Of a stretch of DNA of 30,021 nt, positions 15,669-23,755 are shown one piece after another. The position numbers were made by a program, and so were the translations under genes. Position 1 is the first letter of the stretch, and the number at the start of each line of letters is the position of its first letter. The notes beneath the pieces were generated by a model. That model was given only the letters and a program-made list of their open reading frames with translations, searched no databases and was not told the origin of the DNA. The stretch comes from an uncultured Bacteroidales bacterium (GTDB lineage: Bacteria; Bacteroidota; Bacteroidia; Bacteroidales; P3). Where the stretch lies: assembly GCA_947177845.1 (NCBI GenBank), contig CAMWVZ010000002.1, positions 1 to 30,021 of the forward strand. The letters run 5' to 3'.

Positions 15669-18233
15669 ATGAAATTATTCATCAGTTATAGCCATTCTGA
15701 TGGCAAATATATCGAACGTTTCAAAAAGCAACTTGCCCCTATCACGGGTGAGGATAAGCTCATTACTGATATCTGGTACGATAGGGAAATTACGGCTGGC
15801 GATGATTTCTGGGATCGTATAAATGAGCACCTCGATAATCGAAATATTATATGTTTGTTTATCTCTCCAGACTATATTGCATCCAAATCATGTTCGGAAG
15901 AATTGAAAAGGACGTTAATTAGAAAAAAGGAGGATGGGGTACTCGTTATTCCTATTATTTTACGTCCTTGTGCTTGGCTTGATAAGGATGAGTCATTAAA
16001 AAATATTCTGGCGGCTCCAACAGATGGTAAGGCAGTGTCAAAGTTCGCAGATGAGGACGATGCATGGATGGATGTATATAGTCAGGTCAAGAAAGCTGTT
16101 GAGAAATATAGCAGGATAAGAGGCATCAAATTCAAGCAGAGTCATCAGTATTTTCTTAATGACGCAACAACTTTTGCAAAGTCAAATTCGAACAAAACAA
16201 CTTTGACTCTTGATGATGTATTTGTTTATCCAGATCTCGACAAAATAGAAAGAGATGGAGAATCAATGCGTCAAAGCTCTCAGAGCCTGATTTCAAAGTA
16301 TTCTGTAGGAGACAGATTTGTTGTCGTTGGTGAAGACCAGTCAGGTAAGACATCGTTGCTAAAGAAATTCATTATAGATTTACGAGAAAGAGGATATTAT
16401 CCTATATACGTAAAAGATCCAGCTGAATTATTGCAAGGCAATTTTTCAACACGTGTCAGCAATATCTTTAAAGACCAATACGATACTGATATTGAATTGT
16501 CAGATCTTGATGACGATAAGATAGTTGCCCTTGTCGATGACTTTCACAAAGCAAAGAATAAGGAAAAGGTATTGCAGCATCTTTTCAAAATCAAAGGCTG
16601 TATCATAGTCGTGGATGATATTTATACAATTGATGCCCAGAATGACCTCCTTTCTGATTTTTCAAGATATGAGATAAAGCAGTTGAAATTGTCTCAAAGA
16701 ATAGAATTAATCAAGAAATGGTTGCTTGCATCAGATGTTCCTTTGACAGATCGACAAACTACGAATGATGATTTAAAGCGAATAGATGAAACCAGCACTA
16801 TGATTGAGGAAACTCTTGGTCGAGTGCTAGGTAAGGGTATTATGCCTGCATACGCCTATTTCATTCTTACGTTATTGGTTGTAAATGCGGATAACGATAA
16901 GCCCCTTGATGAGAAGATTACATCACAAGGCCACTGTTATCAGGCACTAATTGTTCTTTTCTTGAAAAAGCAAGGAGTTTCAAATGCCAACATGGATTCA
17001 TATATAAATTTTCTTGTAGAGTTTGCAATCAAAATATATGATAACCATGGTCAGGCACTTACTTCTATACAATTCGAGGACTTTGTAAAGGAGTATAAGG
17101 AAAGCTACAATCTGACAGACTCTCTTTCTGCTATGTTAGAAAAGTTGGAGGCATCCAACATAATGCATATAACAACCTTCGGTTATTACGAGTTTACCTA
17201 TCCTTATATCTATTATTTTTTTGCAGGAAAGTTCTTCGCCCAATCCTGGGATGATGAAGGTGATCAAAATCATGAAAAAGCTGTAAAAGAAATAGATAAG
17301 ATACTAGTCAACCTTCATAAGACATCGAACGCATATATCGCAGTATTTATTGCACACCACACAAAAAATACTGCTCTTATCAACAAGATGACTACGGTTG
17401 CAAATGGTATTTATTCTAAATTTGAGCCCGCTACATTAGATAAGGATTGTTTGCGAGTGTTCTCTGGCATTGAACAGCAAATTGCAGTTCCGGCTTTACC
17501 TGCAGTGAATACTCCTTCGGAGAATAGACAGAAGGATTTGGAAAACAAAGATAGAATAGAGATAGAGGCTGAAAAACAAAGTACTTCTGAAGAAGACGAG
17601 ACCGATAACGAGTTTGCGTTAGAGATAAGACGAAGTATTAAGACGATTGAGGTTCTTGGGTCTATTATTAAGAATAGGGCTGGGTCATTAAGAAACGATC
17701 AACTGGAGAGACTATTCGAGGATGCAATGGATGTACAACTAAGACATGTATCAAACTTCCTTGAAATAGTAAAGTCTATAACTGGGTCTGAAGAAGGAAC
17801 TAGATTTCTTGAAGAGCGAATAAAAGAAGCTCATCCGGAAATTAATGAAGCAGATCTGCCTGCACGTGCTAATATGCTATTCTGGGCAATGAATTTCTTC
17901 TTTATCTTTAGCGTGATCAAAAAAACGTCTTTCTCTTTAGGATCTGCTTCTATTGTACGTGTTGCCAAATCCGTATGTGAAAGAAGAAACACACCCGCGT
18001 CTTTCTTATTGAAGCATACCATATTAATGTGGTTTAAGAAAAATATTGTAATAGAGGAACTTCAGAAGATGGACAAGATATTGGATAATAGAACGGCCAT
18101 GAATGCAATGCTTTGGCTGATTACAGATTATTGCAGAGTTCATGTTATTGATTATAAAGATGCCTCAAAGCTTGAAAGCCTTGGTATTAAGAAACAAGTA
18201 TTTTTGCCATCGCCAGAGAAAGAAAAGAAATAA
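15669..18233 (+). CDS. TIR-STAND NTPase, probable anti-phage NADase effector
   Basis: The 854-residue protein has a TIR domain at residues 1 to about 150: MKLFISYSHSDG start, the loop WYDREITAGDDFWDRI, FISPDYIASKSCSEEL with candidate catalytic E78, and VIPIILRPC. A linker with LDDVFVYPDL follows. Then comes a STAND-type P-loop NTPase: Walker A GEDQSGKTS (221-229, K227), and two VDD motifs, IVALVDDFHKA (Walker B) and IIVVDDIYT. The rest is a long, mostly helical C-terminal region without recognisable repeats and with a charged stretch near residues 610-650. Bacterial TIR domains typically degrade NAD or make cyclic ADP-ribose signals, and STAND modules sense infection and oligomerise. The ATG at 15669 is chosen because the TIR fold begins there; another at 15645 would add eight residues. 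It is AT-rich and stands alone in its strand block. Confidence 0.87.
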   Translation: MKLFISYSHSDGKYIERFKKQLAPITGEDKLITDIWYDREITAGDDFWDRINEHLDNRNIICLFISPDYIASKSCSEELKRTLIRKKEDGVLVIPIILRPCAWLDKDESLKNILAAPTDGKAVSKFADEDDAWMDVYSQVKKAVEKYSRIRGIKFKQSHQYFLNDATTFAKSNSNKTTLTLDDVFVYPDLDKIERDGESMRQSSQSLISKYSVGDRFVVVGEDQSGKTSLLKKFIIDLRERGYYPIYVKDPAELLQGNFSTRVSNIFKDQYDTDIELSDLDDDKIVALVDDFHKAKNKEKVLQHLFKIKGCIIVVDDIYTIDAQNDLLSDFSRYEIKQLKLSQRIELIKKWLLASDVPLTDRQTTNDDLKRIDETSTMIEETLGRVLGKGIMPAYAYFILTLLVVNADNDKPLDEKITSQGHCYQALIVLFLKKQGVSNANMDSYINFLVEFAIKIYDNHGQALTSIQFEDFVKEYKESYNLTDSLSAMLEKLEASNIMHITTFGYYEFTYPYIYYFFAGKFFAQSWDDEGDQNHEKAVKEIDKILVNLHKTSNAYIAVFIAHHTKNTALINKMTTVANGIYSKFEPATLDKDCLRVFSGIEQQIAVPALPAVNTPSENRQKDLENKDRIEIEAEKQSTSEEDETDNEFALEIRRSIKTIEVLGSIIKNRAGSLRNDQLERLFEDAMDVQLRHVSNFLEIVKSITGSEEGTRFLEERIKEAHPEINEADLPARANMLFWAMNFFFIFSVIKKTSFSLGSASIVRVAKSVCERRNTPASFLLKHTILMWFKKNIVIEELQKMDKILDNRTAMNAMLWLITDYCRVHVIDYKDASKLESLGIKKQVFLPSPEKEKK

Positions 18234-18619
18234 AAGGCTATCACCCTCTCGTTTATGGCGTGAGCTCTAAATTTATTAATGGAACTTGCGGATGAGATGA
18301 AAAAGCCAATAAATGCTGAAGATGATATTTATCCAGAAGCCGACACTGTAGTTTTACTGCTGTCGTCCTCTCTTCAAAAGGAAAACTCTCATGCGCCGTG
18401 CAGGAAAACTTCTCTACACACGCTCCATCTTTCTCTCCTCATCCTAAATTGCATATAGATAATAGCACGTTGGACTTTCCATTCTTGAAATTTCTTAACC
18501 CGAACTTTGGCTGACTATACAGGCTTTTTGCGACTTTTCTCATTCACATGAATTACTACGCGATTCGGGATAAAATGATGGCACAAACAAAGAAAGAACT
18601 AAAAAAGTATCAGTGCTGA
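18234..18619. other. 386-bp gap between convergent TIR-STAND and restriction genes
   Basis: No clear gene, terminator or repeat is visible. A short frame from ATG 18279 to TAG 18458 encodes 59 residues; its first half (MELADEMKKPINAEDDIYPE) reads like protein and the second half does not. It could be the remnant of an older gene. I cannot assign it. Confidence 0.3.
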
Positions 18620-21600
18620 CTACATCGGTTTTATCATTGATTCGATGAAGGTGATTTCTTCATCCGTCAGATTGTATTTGGCGTAAAGTTGTGTGTCTAT
18701 TTCTGATACGCTTTTGTTCCAGTCAATATCGCTACTTTCTGTAAAGTTTTGCATCGGAACAAACTTATAAGTATCGCGTGTCATATTCTTAAGTTTACGG
18801 ATACCAACCATAAAACGAAAGAATTTTGTGCGACAATACTTAATAACATTATTCGCTTCTATTTCGGAATTAAAAGGTGCTATGGCCAAAAATGTTTCAG
18901 TACATATAGTACAAGTATCTCCGACTACACCTTGACCTATGATTCGAGCCGGAATAGGATTGCCTAATTGCCCTGCAGCACCATCTGCTTTGGACATGAA
19001 AACTTTCCATGTTTTCAAAATTTCATTACCTTTTGAAGGTGTGAAATTTGCAGGGAGAAATCTTAGGTCTCTGCCCGATTCAAATCGTCCAAATATTTTA
19101 AGACCATTAGAAATTGGAATTGAGGATATTTCATGCTCGTTATTCGACATAGAGAAAGGATTACGAGCAAGAACTTTATCGCAGAAATAAGATTTTGTAC
19201 CCTCAATAACTTTAGAAAGTATTGATAACGCACCAGCATCACGAATAACGACATCAGAATCATTATCATCAAGATAACGAAAGACGGATGAAACTCCCGA
19301 TGCCGTATGTGAAAAGAACTGACATTTCCCTTCATTAAAAGAGTCGATAAGGAGATAGCAAATGCCTCCTTCTATTGCAACGTTAGAGAAGCAATCCGAA
19401 GCATTAAGGTAATCGTGTAAAATTCTGATATGATGATTAGCAAGCATAAATAATCTAAAATCGTCTAATCCCTTACCGCCCGTCATCCAACGAGAAGGCA
19501 TAATCATAGAGATATAGGAGGGCTTCACCAGAGATGACACTCCCACGAATTTATCATAAATAGGTTTTGCACTAGAACCACCTCCACCATCAACTTCTTG
19601 ATACGGCGGATTTCCCACGATTGCATTTATTTTCACGTTCTTTCCTACTAAGTCGCCTACTTTCTTGATAAAGAGTTCGGGCTGGTTTTTAAGTTTGTTG
19701 ATTAAATCTTCCGGTGCCCACATATTGGTCTTTCCTTTGCGGAAACCAAGAAGTGTACGACAGGTAATGGCTTTTGCCATCGGGGTCTTGCAGATGACAA
19801 AGATGTTTTCCGCTATTACCTTGTCCCATATACGTTGTTCTTCCTCAATGCTTGACACCGAATACGTAGAGTCCTTTACCCTTGCGCGGTAAATGCTGTA
19901 CGCCATGTAAAGCGGATATAATCCGGACTTTGAATTGATTTCAAGGATGCGGGAATTCGGGGTAAACACATTGGCCGTCACTTCGCCATGATCAATGAAG
20001 CGAGGTTCGGACAACGTGGTCTCATATCCTTCTTCAAAGAAATTGTATCCACCTAAACAATCCCCTATGTGCATATTCACCACACGCCACGGTGTAAGTA
20101 CCGTTTCCTTGTCGGGATTGCGGAACGTGCTGAAAATATCCGTGATGCGTTCAATGCGTTCCTCTACACTTAGTTTGTCCGCGGCACGGGCCATGGCGCG
20201 GATACGTTTGCCCGCCGCACAGAATATCTCCGGGTCGTAGTATCTCTTGATACTGTTGAACTTCTGCTTGGTAACACCTTTCGGCATGAACTCTTCCCAT
20301 GATTGAGGGTCGATAAGCGAGGCGAAGTTGTCAATCGTCAGTTCCTTGTCCTCGTCGGTAATATCTGCGCCATAGATTAACAAGGGCATACGGATGGAGA
20401 TACCTCGAAGAATGGAAATGGCTGCTTCCCTATTCTCCCTTTTCTTTCGCAGTTCTTCGAGACGTTTCTTCTCCTCTTCCGTCAACGGTTGTTTGTCCTT
20501 GCTTCTTTTCTTGGCTTTCTTCTCAAGGTCTTCAAGTTCCTCGTATTGTTCATCGGTCAGCCCCTGATTGTTGATATCCACCTGGTTGGTCTTGGGCATA
20601 GCCTTGGTCTGGCCGATAATCTTTTTTAAGTCGTCAAACTCCTGCAACTCCAAATCATCGAGTTTCATCAACTCGTCATTATACAAGCTCTTGTCCTCAA
20701 AACCGTTGCGGACAACCCTTTCCACATAGACACGCTTGAGTTGTTCCAACATTTTGGGTACATCGAACGGATTCATCTTGGAACCTTCGATGGAAATAAT
20801 CGGGCAGAAATTGAGGAACTCGCCCATGATTCTGCGGTCGTCGCCACTGGTCTTTCCTGCCTTGGCTGAAATCTTCGCTGTTTCGGCAATAACTTTCAGT
20901 GTTCTGTCCGGTGCGAAATCAAACACATAACACTGTTCCTTGACCCTTCCATTGATGGTGGCAGGTGTCTGCACACGGAAGATGGTCTGCATATAACTTG
21001 ATGCAGCGGTATTGTATGAGCCTGACAGCATGAATACGCCCGTCCATGCCGGGATACTGACGCCGGTCGTCAATCGTCCGCAAGACAGGGTGATGGTGCG
21101 GGTGGCATCCGGGTTTTTACCGATGGCTTCTTCTACCGAGGCAAGAGCATCCTTGTTCTCTTCGTCCTCGTCACCGTCTCCCGCCACATTTACTACCTTG
21201 AAATGCTGGAATACAGGGTGTGATTGCAGTATGACGCTTAATGCGCGAGCCTCTTTCACACCCGGCAACATCCACAGGGTATGGCGGAAGATATTGCGGT
21301 ATTCATCGTTGGCAAACGGATAGCAACTACCCTTGTCCTCTTTGGTAATAAGATGAAGAAACGCCTTTACATCTTTTTCGTGGATAAAGTTTCCGGCTTC
21401 ATTGACCCGGAAAAACTCGCGGAAGTTGAATGCCACATCTTCATCCACGAACTCATGGAGCAACCGCCCAAGGTCGTATGTGTAGATGTTCATCGTGGGC
21501 AGGGAGGCGTATGGATTCGGATCACCGAAATGTATCAAATCCCACGAAGCCTTTGCCCGTTGCTCCATCACATAGTCCCAAGTGTAAATCTCATCTTCTT

Positions 21601-22573
21601 TGAAATCATCCAGCAGATTGAACGGCGTACCGGAAAGACGCAATATCTTAGTATTGGCTTTTGTCAGTTCCTGCATGACCGCCTTTCCCAGTTCCGTCTG
21701 TGTTCCCTCGTGCGCCTCGTCCACAATGATGCAATCCCATGCGGTGGCAAACACTTCATCGTTCTTGTCAAAGTTACCGCCTACGAGTTCAGAACCGCGC
21801 AAGTCCTGCATCGAAGCGAAGTACACATACTTGCATTGGCCTTGTTTCGTTCTCGTTTCTAATGAAGCGTGACTTTCTCCGTTATTCTTTGAACCGTATG
21901 CGAAATCAGGGCTGTCATAGAATATCTTACCGAAATCTTCGAACCAGCCACTATCCACCACGGGGCGATGGGTAAGAATCAAAGTCCGGCTGAAATTCAT
22001 GTCTTTCACTACCTGCAATGCCGACAGCGTTTTGCCGAAACGCATTTTGGCATTCCAAAGCATCTGATTTCCTTTTTTAAATTGCTTCTCGGTTTTTTCG
22101 ATGGCTTCACGCTGTTCCGGGCGGAACACAATCGGAGTTCTTTCCTGTGATATTTCGGAAGATGAAAGCGATTCACGTCCCTCCTTGACTGCTGCTATAG
22201 CCCGTTTGATGGTTTCAAGATCCGTGATGAACCACTCGTTGGCTTTGTTCTCGGTATCAAATATTTTTTTCTTGATGCCTGAACGCTCTAAAACACTATG
22301 TACTTCCTTGTCGTTGAAAGAACACAAGCCCTTTTTGCTGTTGTATATGGTAAGTTCCGTATAGAGGAGGTCGTATGCGATGCCTGCCGTCTGCGTATAT
22401 TGGTTAATGCGCTTCTTCGCAGACTCGTTGAGAGCCTTGCTGTTCGGAGCAAGCCCGAAAACACTGTCATTGTTACAAGTGGCCTCACCCACTTTCAGAC
22501 ATCCTCTGTGTGCAGCGTCATTGATGCGGAACACATAAATCAGTTTCAACTTCAGTGAAGACGTAAATTTCAT
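18620..22573 (-). CDS. Restriction-modification protein: GIY-YIG-like + SF2 helicase + adenine methylase (Eco57I-like)
   Basis: This single 1317-residue chain appears to join three activities. Residues 10-100 look like a GIY-YIG-type (T5orf172-like) nuclease: IYVFRI, then LKVGEAT at 26-32, and a catalytic-type E90 in FNDKEVHSVL. Residues 150-540 form an SF2 helicase: FRPEQREAI, Walker A AKMRFGKT (K181), DEAH (285-288), SGTPF (314-318), and the late motif region LTTGVSIP with MQTIFRVQTP. A charged linker with coiled-coil character (about 670-715) follows. The methylase part has motif X TPWRVVNM (about 827-834), a motif I variant ILEINSKSGLYPLY (876-889) and motif IV NPPY (988-991), diagnostic of N6-adenine methylases. 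The C-terminal 300 residues likely recognise DNA. It starts 6 bp after the stop of the upstream methylase-like gene. Confidence 0.85.
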   Translation of the reverse strand: MKFTSSLKLKLIYVFRINDAAHRGCLKVGEATCNNDSVFGLAPNSKALNESAKKRINQYTQTAGIAYDLLYTELTIYNSKKGLCSFNDKEVHSVLERSGIKKKIFDTENKANEWFITDLETIKRAIAAVKEGRESLSSSEISQERTPIVFRPEQREAIEKTEKQFKKGNQMLWNAKMRFGKTLSALQVVKDMNFSRTLILTHRPVVDSGWFEDFGKIFYDSPDFAYGSKNNGESHASLETRTKQGQCKYVYFASMQDLRGSELVGGNFDKNDEVFATAWDCIIVDEAHEGTQTELGKAVMQELTKANTKILRLSGTPFNLLDDFKEDEIYTWDYVMEQRAKASWDLIHFGDPNPYASLPTMNIYTYDLGRLLHEFVDEDVAFNFREFFRVNEAGNFIHEKDVKAFLHLITKEDKGSCYPFANDEYRNIFRHTLWMLPGVKEARALSVILQSHPVFQHFKVVNVAGDGDEDEENKDALASVEEAIGKNPDATRTITLSCGRLTTGVSIPAWTGVFMLSGSYNTAASSYMQTIFRVQTPATINGRVKEQCYVFDFAPDRTLKVIAETAKISAKAGKTSGDDRRIMGEFLNFCPIISIEGSKMNPFDVPKMLEQLKRVYVERVVRNGFEDKSLYNDELMKLDDLELQEFDDLKKIIGQTKAMPKTNQVDINNQGLTDEQYEELEDLEKKAKKRSKDKQPLTEEEKKRLEELRKKRENREAAISILRGISIRMPLLIYGADITDEDKELTIDNFASLIDPQSWEEFMPKGVTKQKFNSIKRYYDPEIFCAAGKRIRAMARAADKLSVEERIERITDIFSTFRNPDKETVLTPWRVVNMHIGDCLGGYNFFEEGYETTLSEPRFIDHGEVTANVFTPNSRILEINSKSGLYPLYMAYSIYRARVKDSTYSVSSIEEEQRIWDKVIAENIFVICKTPMAKAITCRTLLGFRKGKTNMWAPEDLINKLKNQPELFIKKVGDLVGKNVKINAIVGNPPYQEVDGGGGSSAKPIYDKFVGVSSLVKPSYISMIMPSRWMTGGKGLDDFRLFMLANHHIRILHDYLNASDCFSNVAIEGGICYLLIDSFNEGKCQFFSHTASGVSSVFRYLDDNDSDVVIRDAGALSILSKVIEGTKSYFCDKVLARNPFSMSNNEHEISSIPISNGLKIFGRFESGRDLRFLPANFTPSKGNEILKTWKVFMSKADGAAGQLGNPIPARIIGQGVVGDTCTICTETFLAIAPFNSEIEANNVIKYCRTKFFRFMVGIRKLKNMTRDTYKFVPMQNFTESSDIDWNKSVSEIDTQLYAKYNLTDEEITFIESMIKPM

Positions 22574-22579
22574 ACTGCA

Positions 22580-23596
22580 CTATTTTATCAAGTCGATAAA
22601 TCGAATTCGTTTTCCCATCTTTCCCGTTTGGGGGTCTTTGGTTCGCCAGTCCTTGATTTGGCAGTAGATACCGTTGTGCCTGCGGATATCATCTTTTAGA
22701 CAACCTTCGCATTGACTAACTTCCTCTCTTGCCCCGAACAGGTCGGTGACACGCTCCCTGCGTTCACCGCAACTATTTGGAACAACACCTTTAAGCCCGT
22801 CCATCTGCCACACATTCCATGAAATGATATAAGCGATATACTTGATGGATTTCAATTGTGGGACTTTCCCGAATAGATTGTGGTAATACTCGATGAAAGA
22901 AAAGAGAAGGGCTTCACGGGCAAGTAGAAGATTGTCGCCCTGCCATTCGTAAGCATAGATACTTTTGTAGGCATCCTGCGCTGCCTCTAACCATTCGCCG
23001 GAAGTAGTTGTATTCTCACTGACGACACGTAGTTTCCTGTCGAGCAAACCAATACGTTGTTCCACAGGAATAAACTCCCCAGTAGTGGTATCATAACGAC
23101 TCACAAGATAGGGCGCTTCGCCACAAGTGATTTCCATGCGGTTCTGACGCACATAGTCTTTCCAAGTCCTGCCTTCCGGAAATTGAATCTTCTCTACATG
23201 GGTTTGCCACCGATGGACTCCCTGTTCATCGGTATATTCCGTATTGAACACATCTTTTCTTCCAAACCATGCTTCATCAATTAGATTGTTCTGCGCATTG
23301 CATATCCATGACGGGGTAAATACCTCTGCCATGTTTCGCGAACGCGCGGCTTGGGTGTCACGGCTTTTGAGGACACGGGGCATGATAACATGTCCGTTAT
23401 CCCCGGTGATAAGACGGGGAAGAATAGGCGAATCATATTGATAGCCATCGCCCAGATATTCATAATCAGAAGTCGCCCAAAAGATGTTTTGCTGAATATC
23501 TTCCTTGCTCGTGGTATGGTCTTTAAGCAGAATATCCAGCAATTCAGGCGAAAGTCGGAATATGCTATCTTCTAATATATCAACTTCTACAAACAT
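22580..23596 (-). CDS. Methylase-like subunit (restriction endonuclease subunit M type)
   Basis: The 338-residue protein starts the restriction operon. It carries AEVFTPSWICNAQNNL (90-105), which resembles methylase motif X. ITCGEAPYL (156-164) may be a divergent motif I, and YEWQGDNLLLARE (216-228) follows. A catalytic NPPY/F motif IV is absent, so by itself it should not methylate DNA. The downstream giant protein carries that motif. It could be a partner that completes or orients the methylase. A C-terminal cysteine cluster (CEGC at 296-299, C312) may bind metal. The ATG lies at 23594-23596, inside the left inverted repeat of the promoter switch. Family recognition is by pattern; similar proteins are usually named restriction endonuclease subunit M. 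Confidence 0.75.
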   Translation of the reverse strand: MFVEVDILEDSIFRLSPELLDILLKDHTTSKEDIQQNIFWATSDYEYLGDGYQYDSPILPRLITGDNGHVIMPRVLKSRDTQAARSRNMAEVFTPSWICNAQNNLIDEAWFGRKDVFNTEYTDEQGVHRWQTHVEKIQFPEGRTWKDYVRQNRMEITCGEAPYLVSRYDTTTGEFIPVEQRIGLLDRKLRVVSENTTTSGEWLEAAQDAYKSIYAYEWQGDNLLLAREALLFSFIEYYHNLFGKVPQLKSIKYIAYIISWNVWQMDGLKGVVPNSCGERRERVTDLFGAREEVSQCEGCLKDDIRRHNGIYCQIKDWRTKDPQTGKMGKRIRFIDLIK

Positions 23597-23612
23597 CTCT
23601 TGTTAAGAGATG
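23593..23612 (+). repeat. Left inverted repeat (IRL) of the invertible segment
   Basis: The 20-bp ACATCTCTTGTTAAGAGATG is the exact reverse complement of 23736-23755. It is itself a near palindrome: arms CATCTCTT and AAGAGATG around a 3-bp centre GTT, as expected of a recombinase core site with two inverted binding elements. It includes the start codon of the methylase-like gene. Confidence 0.9.
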
Positions 23613-23635
23613 TCCATAATGAAATTATGCGCTGT

Positions 23636-23655
23636 ATATGACAGATTTGTCATAT
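23636..23655. promoter_or_regulatory. Palindrome inside the invertible segment
   Basis: ATATGACA (23636-23643) and TGTCATAT (23648-23655) are perfect inverted arms around GATT. This form fits a binding site for a dimeric regulator or a small RNA hairpin. No binder can be named. Confidence 0.5.
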
Positions 23656-23705
23656 CATGAAGCATGGGTATTCGAAAGCATCGAGTATCCTACAAAGGGG
23701 TTGGC

Positions 23706-23735
23706 TTGTCTTTCTTTGCAATTTTCTTAATTTTG
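23706..23735 (+). promoter_or_regulatory. Promoter within the invertible segment (OFF orientation)
   Basis: TTG at 23706-23708, a 19-bp spacer, then TAATTTTG at 23728-23735, immediately next to the right inverted repeat. The -7 box is identical to that of the abiE promoter. It is directed to the right, antisense to the recombinase gene. The opposite strand of the segment has no TAnnTTTG box toward the restriction genes; the nearest is TAATTTCA without a -33 partner. Confidence 0.7.
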
Positions 23736-23755
23736 CATCTCTTAACAAGAGATGT
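23736..23755 (-). repeat. Right inverted repeat (IRR) of the invertible segment
   Basis: CATCTCTTAACAAGAGATGT is the exact reverse complement of the left repeat at 23593-23612. Its last base is part of the TGA stop of the recombinase gene, so the switch is fitted flush between the two genes. Confidence 0.9.

Larger units (their letters stand above)
23613..23735. other. 123-bp invertible promoter segment
   Basis: The segment lies between two exact 20-bp inverted repeats, directly downstream of a tyrosine recombinase gene and directly upstream of the restriction operon. It contains one good promoter, now pointing rightward (away from the operon), and an 8+8-bp palindrome. It has no coding potential. 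Inversion between the repeats would leave both flanking genes intact and turn the promoter to face the methylase start. That it inverts is inference from this architecture. Confidence 0.8.

Noticed and set aside
23613..23630. TAATTTCA on the minus strand as a promoter for the restriction operon in the present orientation
   Set aside because: The last base of the -7 consensus is wrong and there is no TTG at 19-21 bp; it is much weaker than the rightward promoter.
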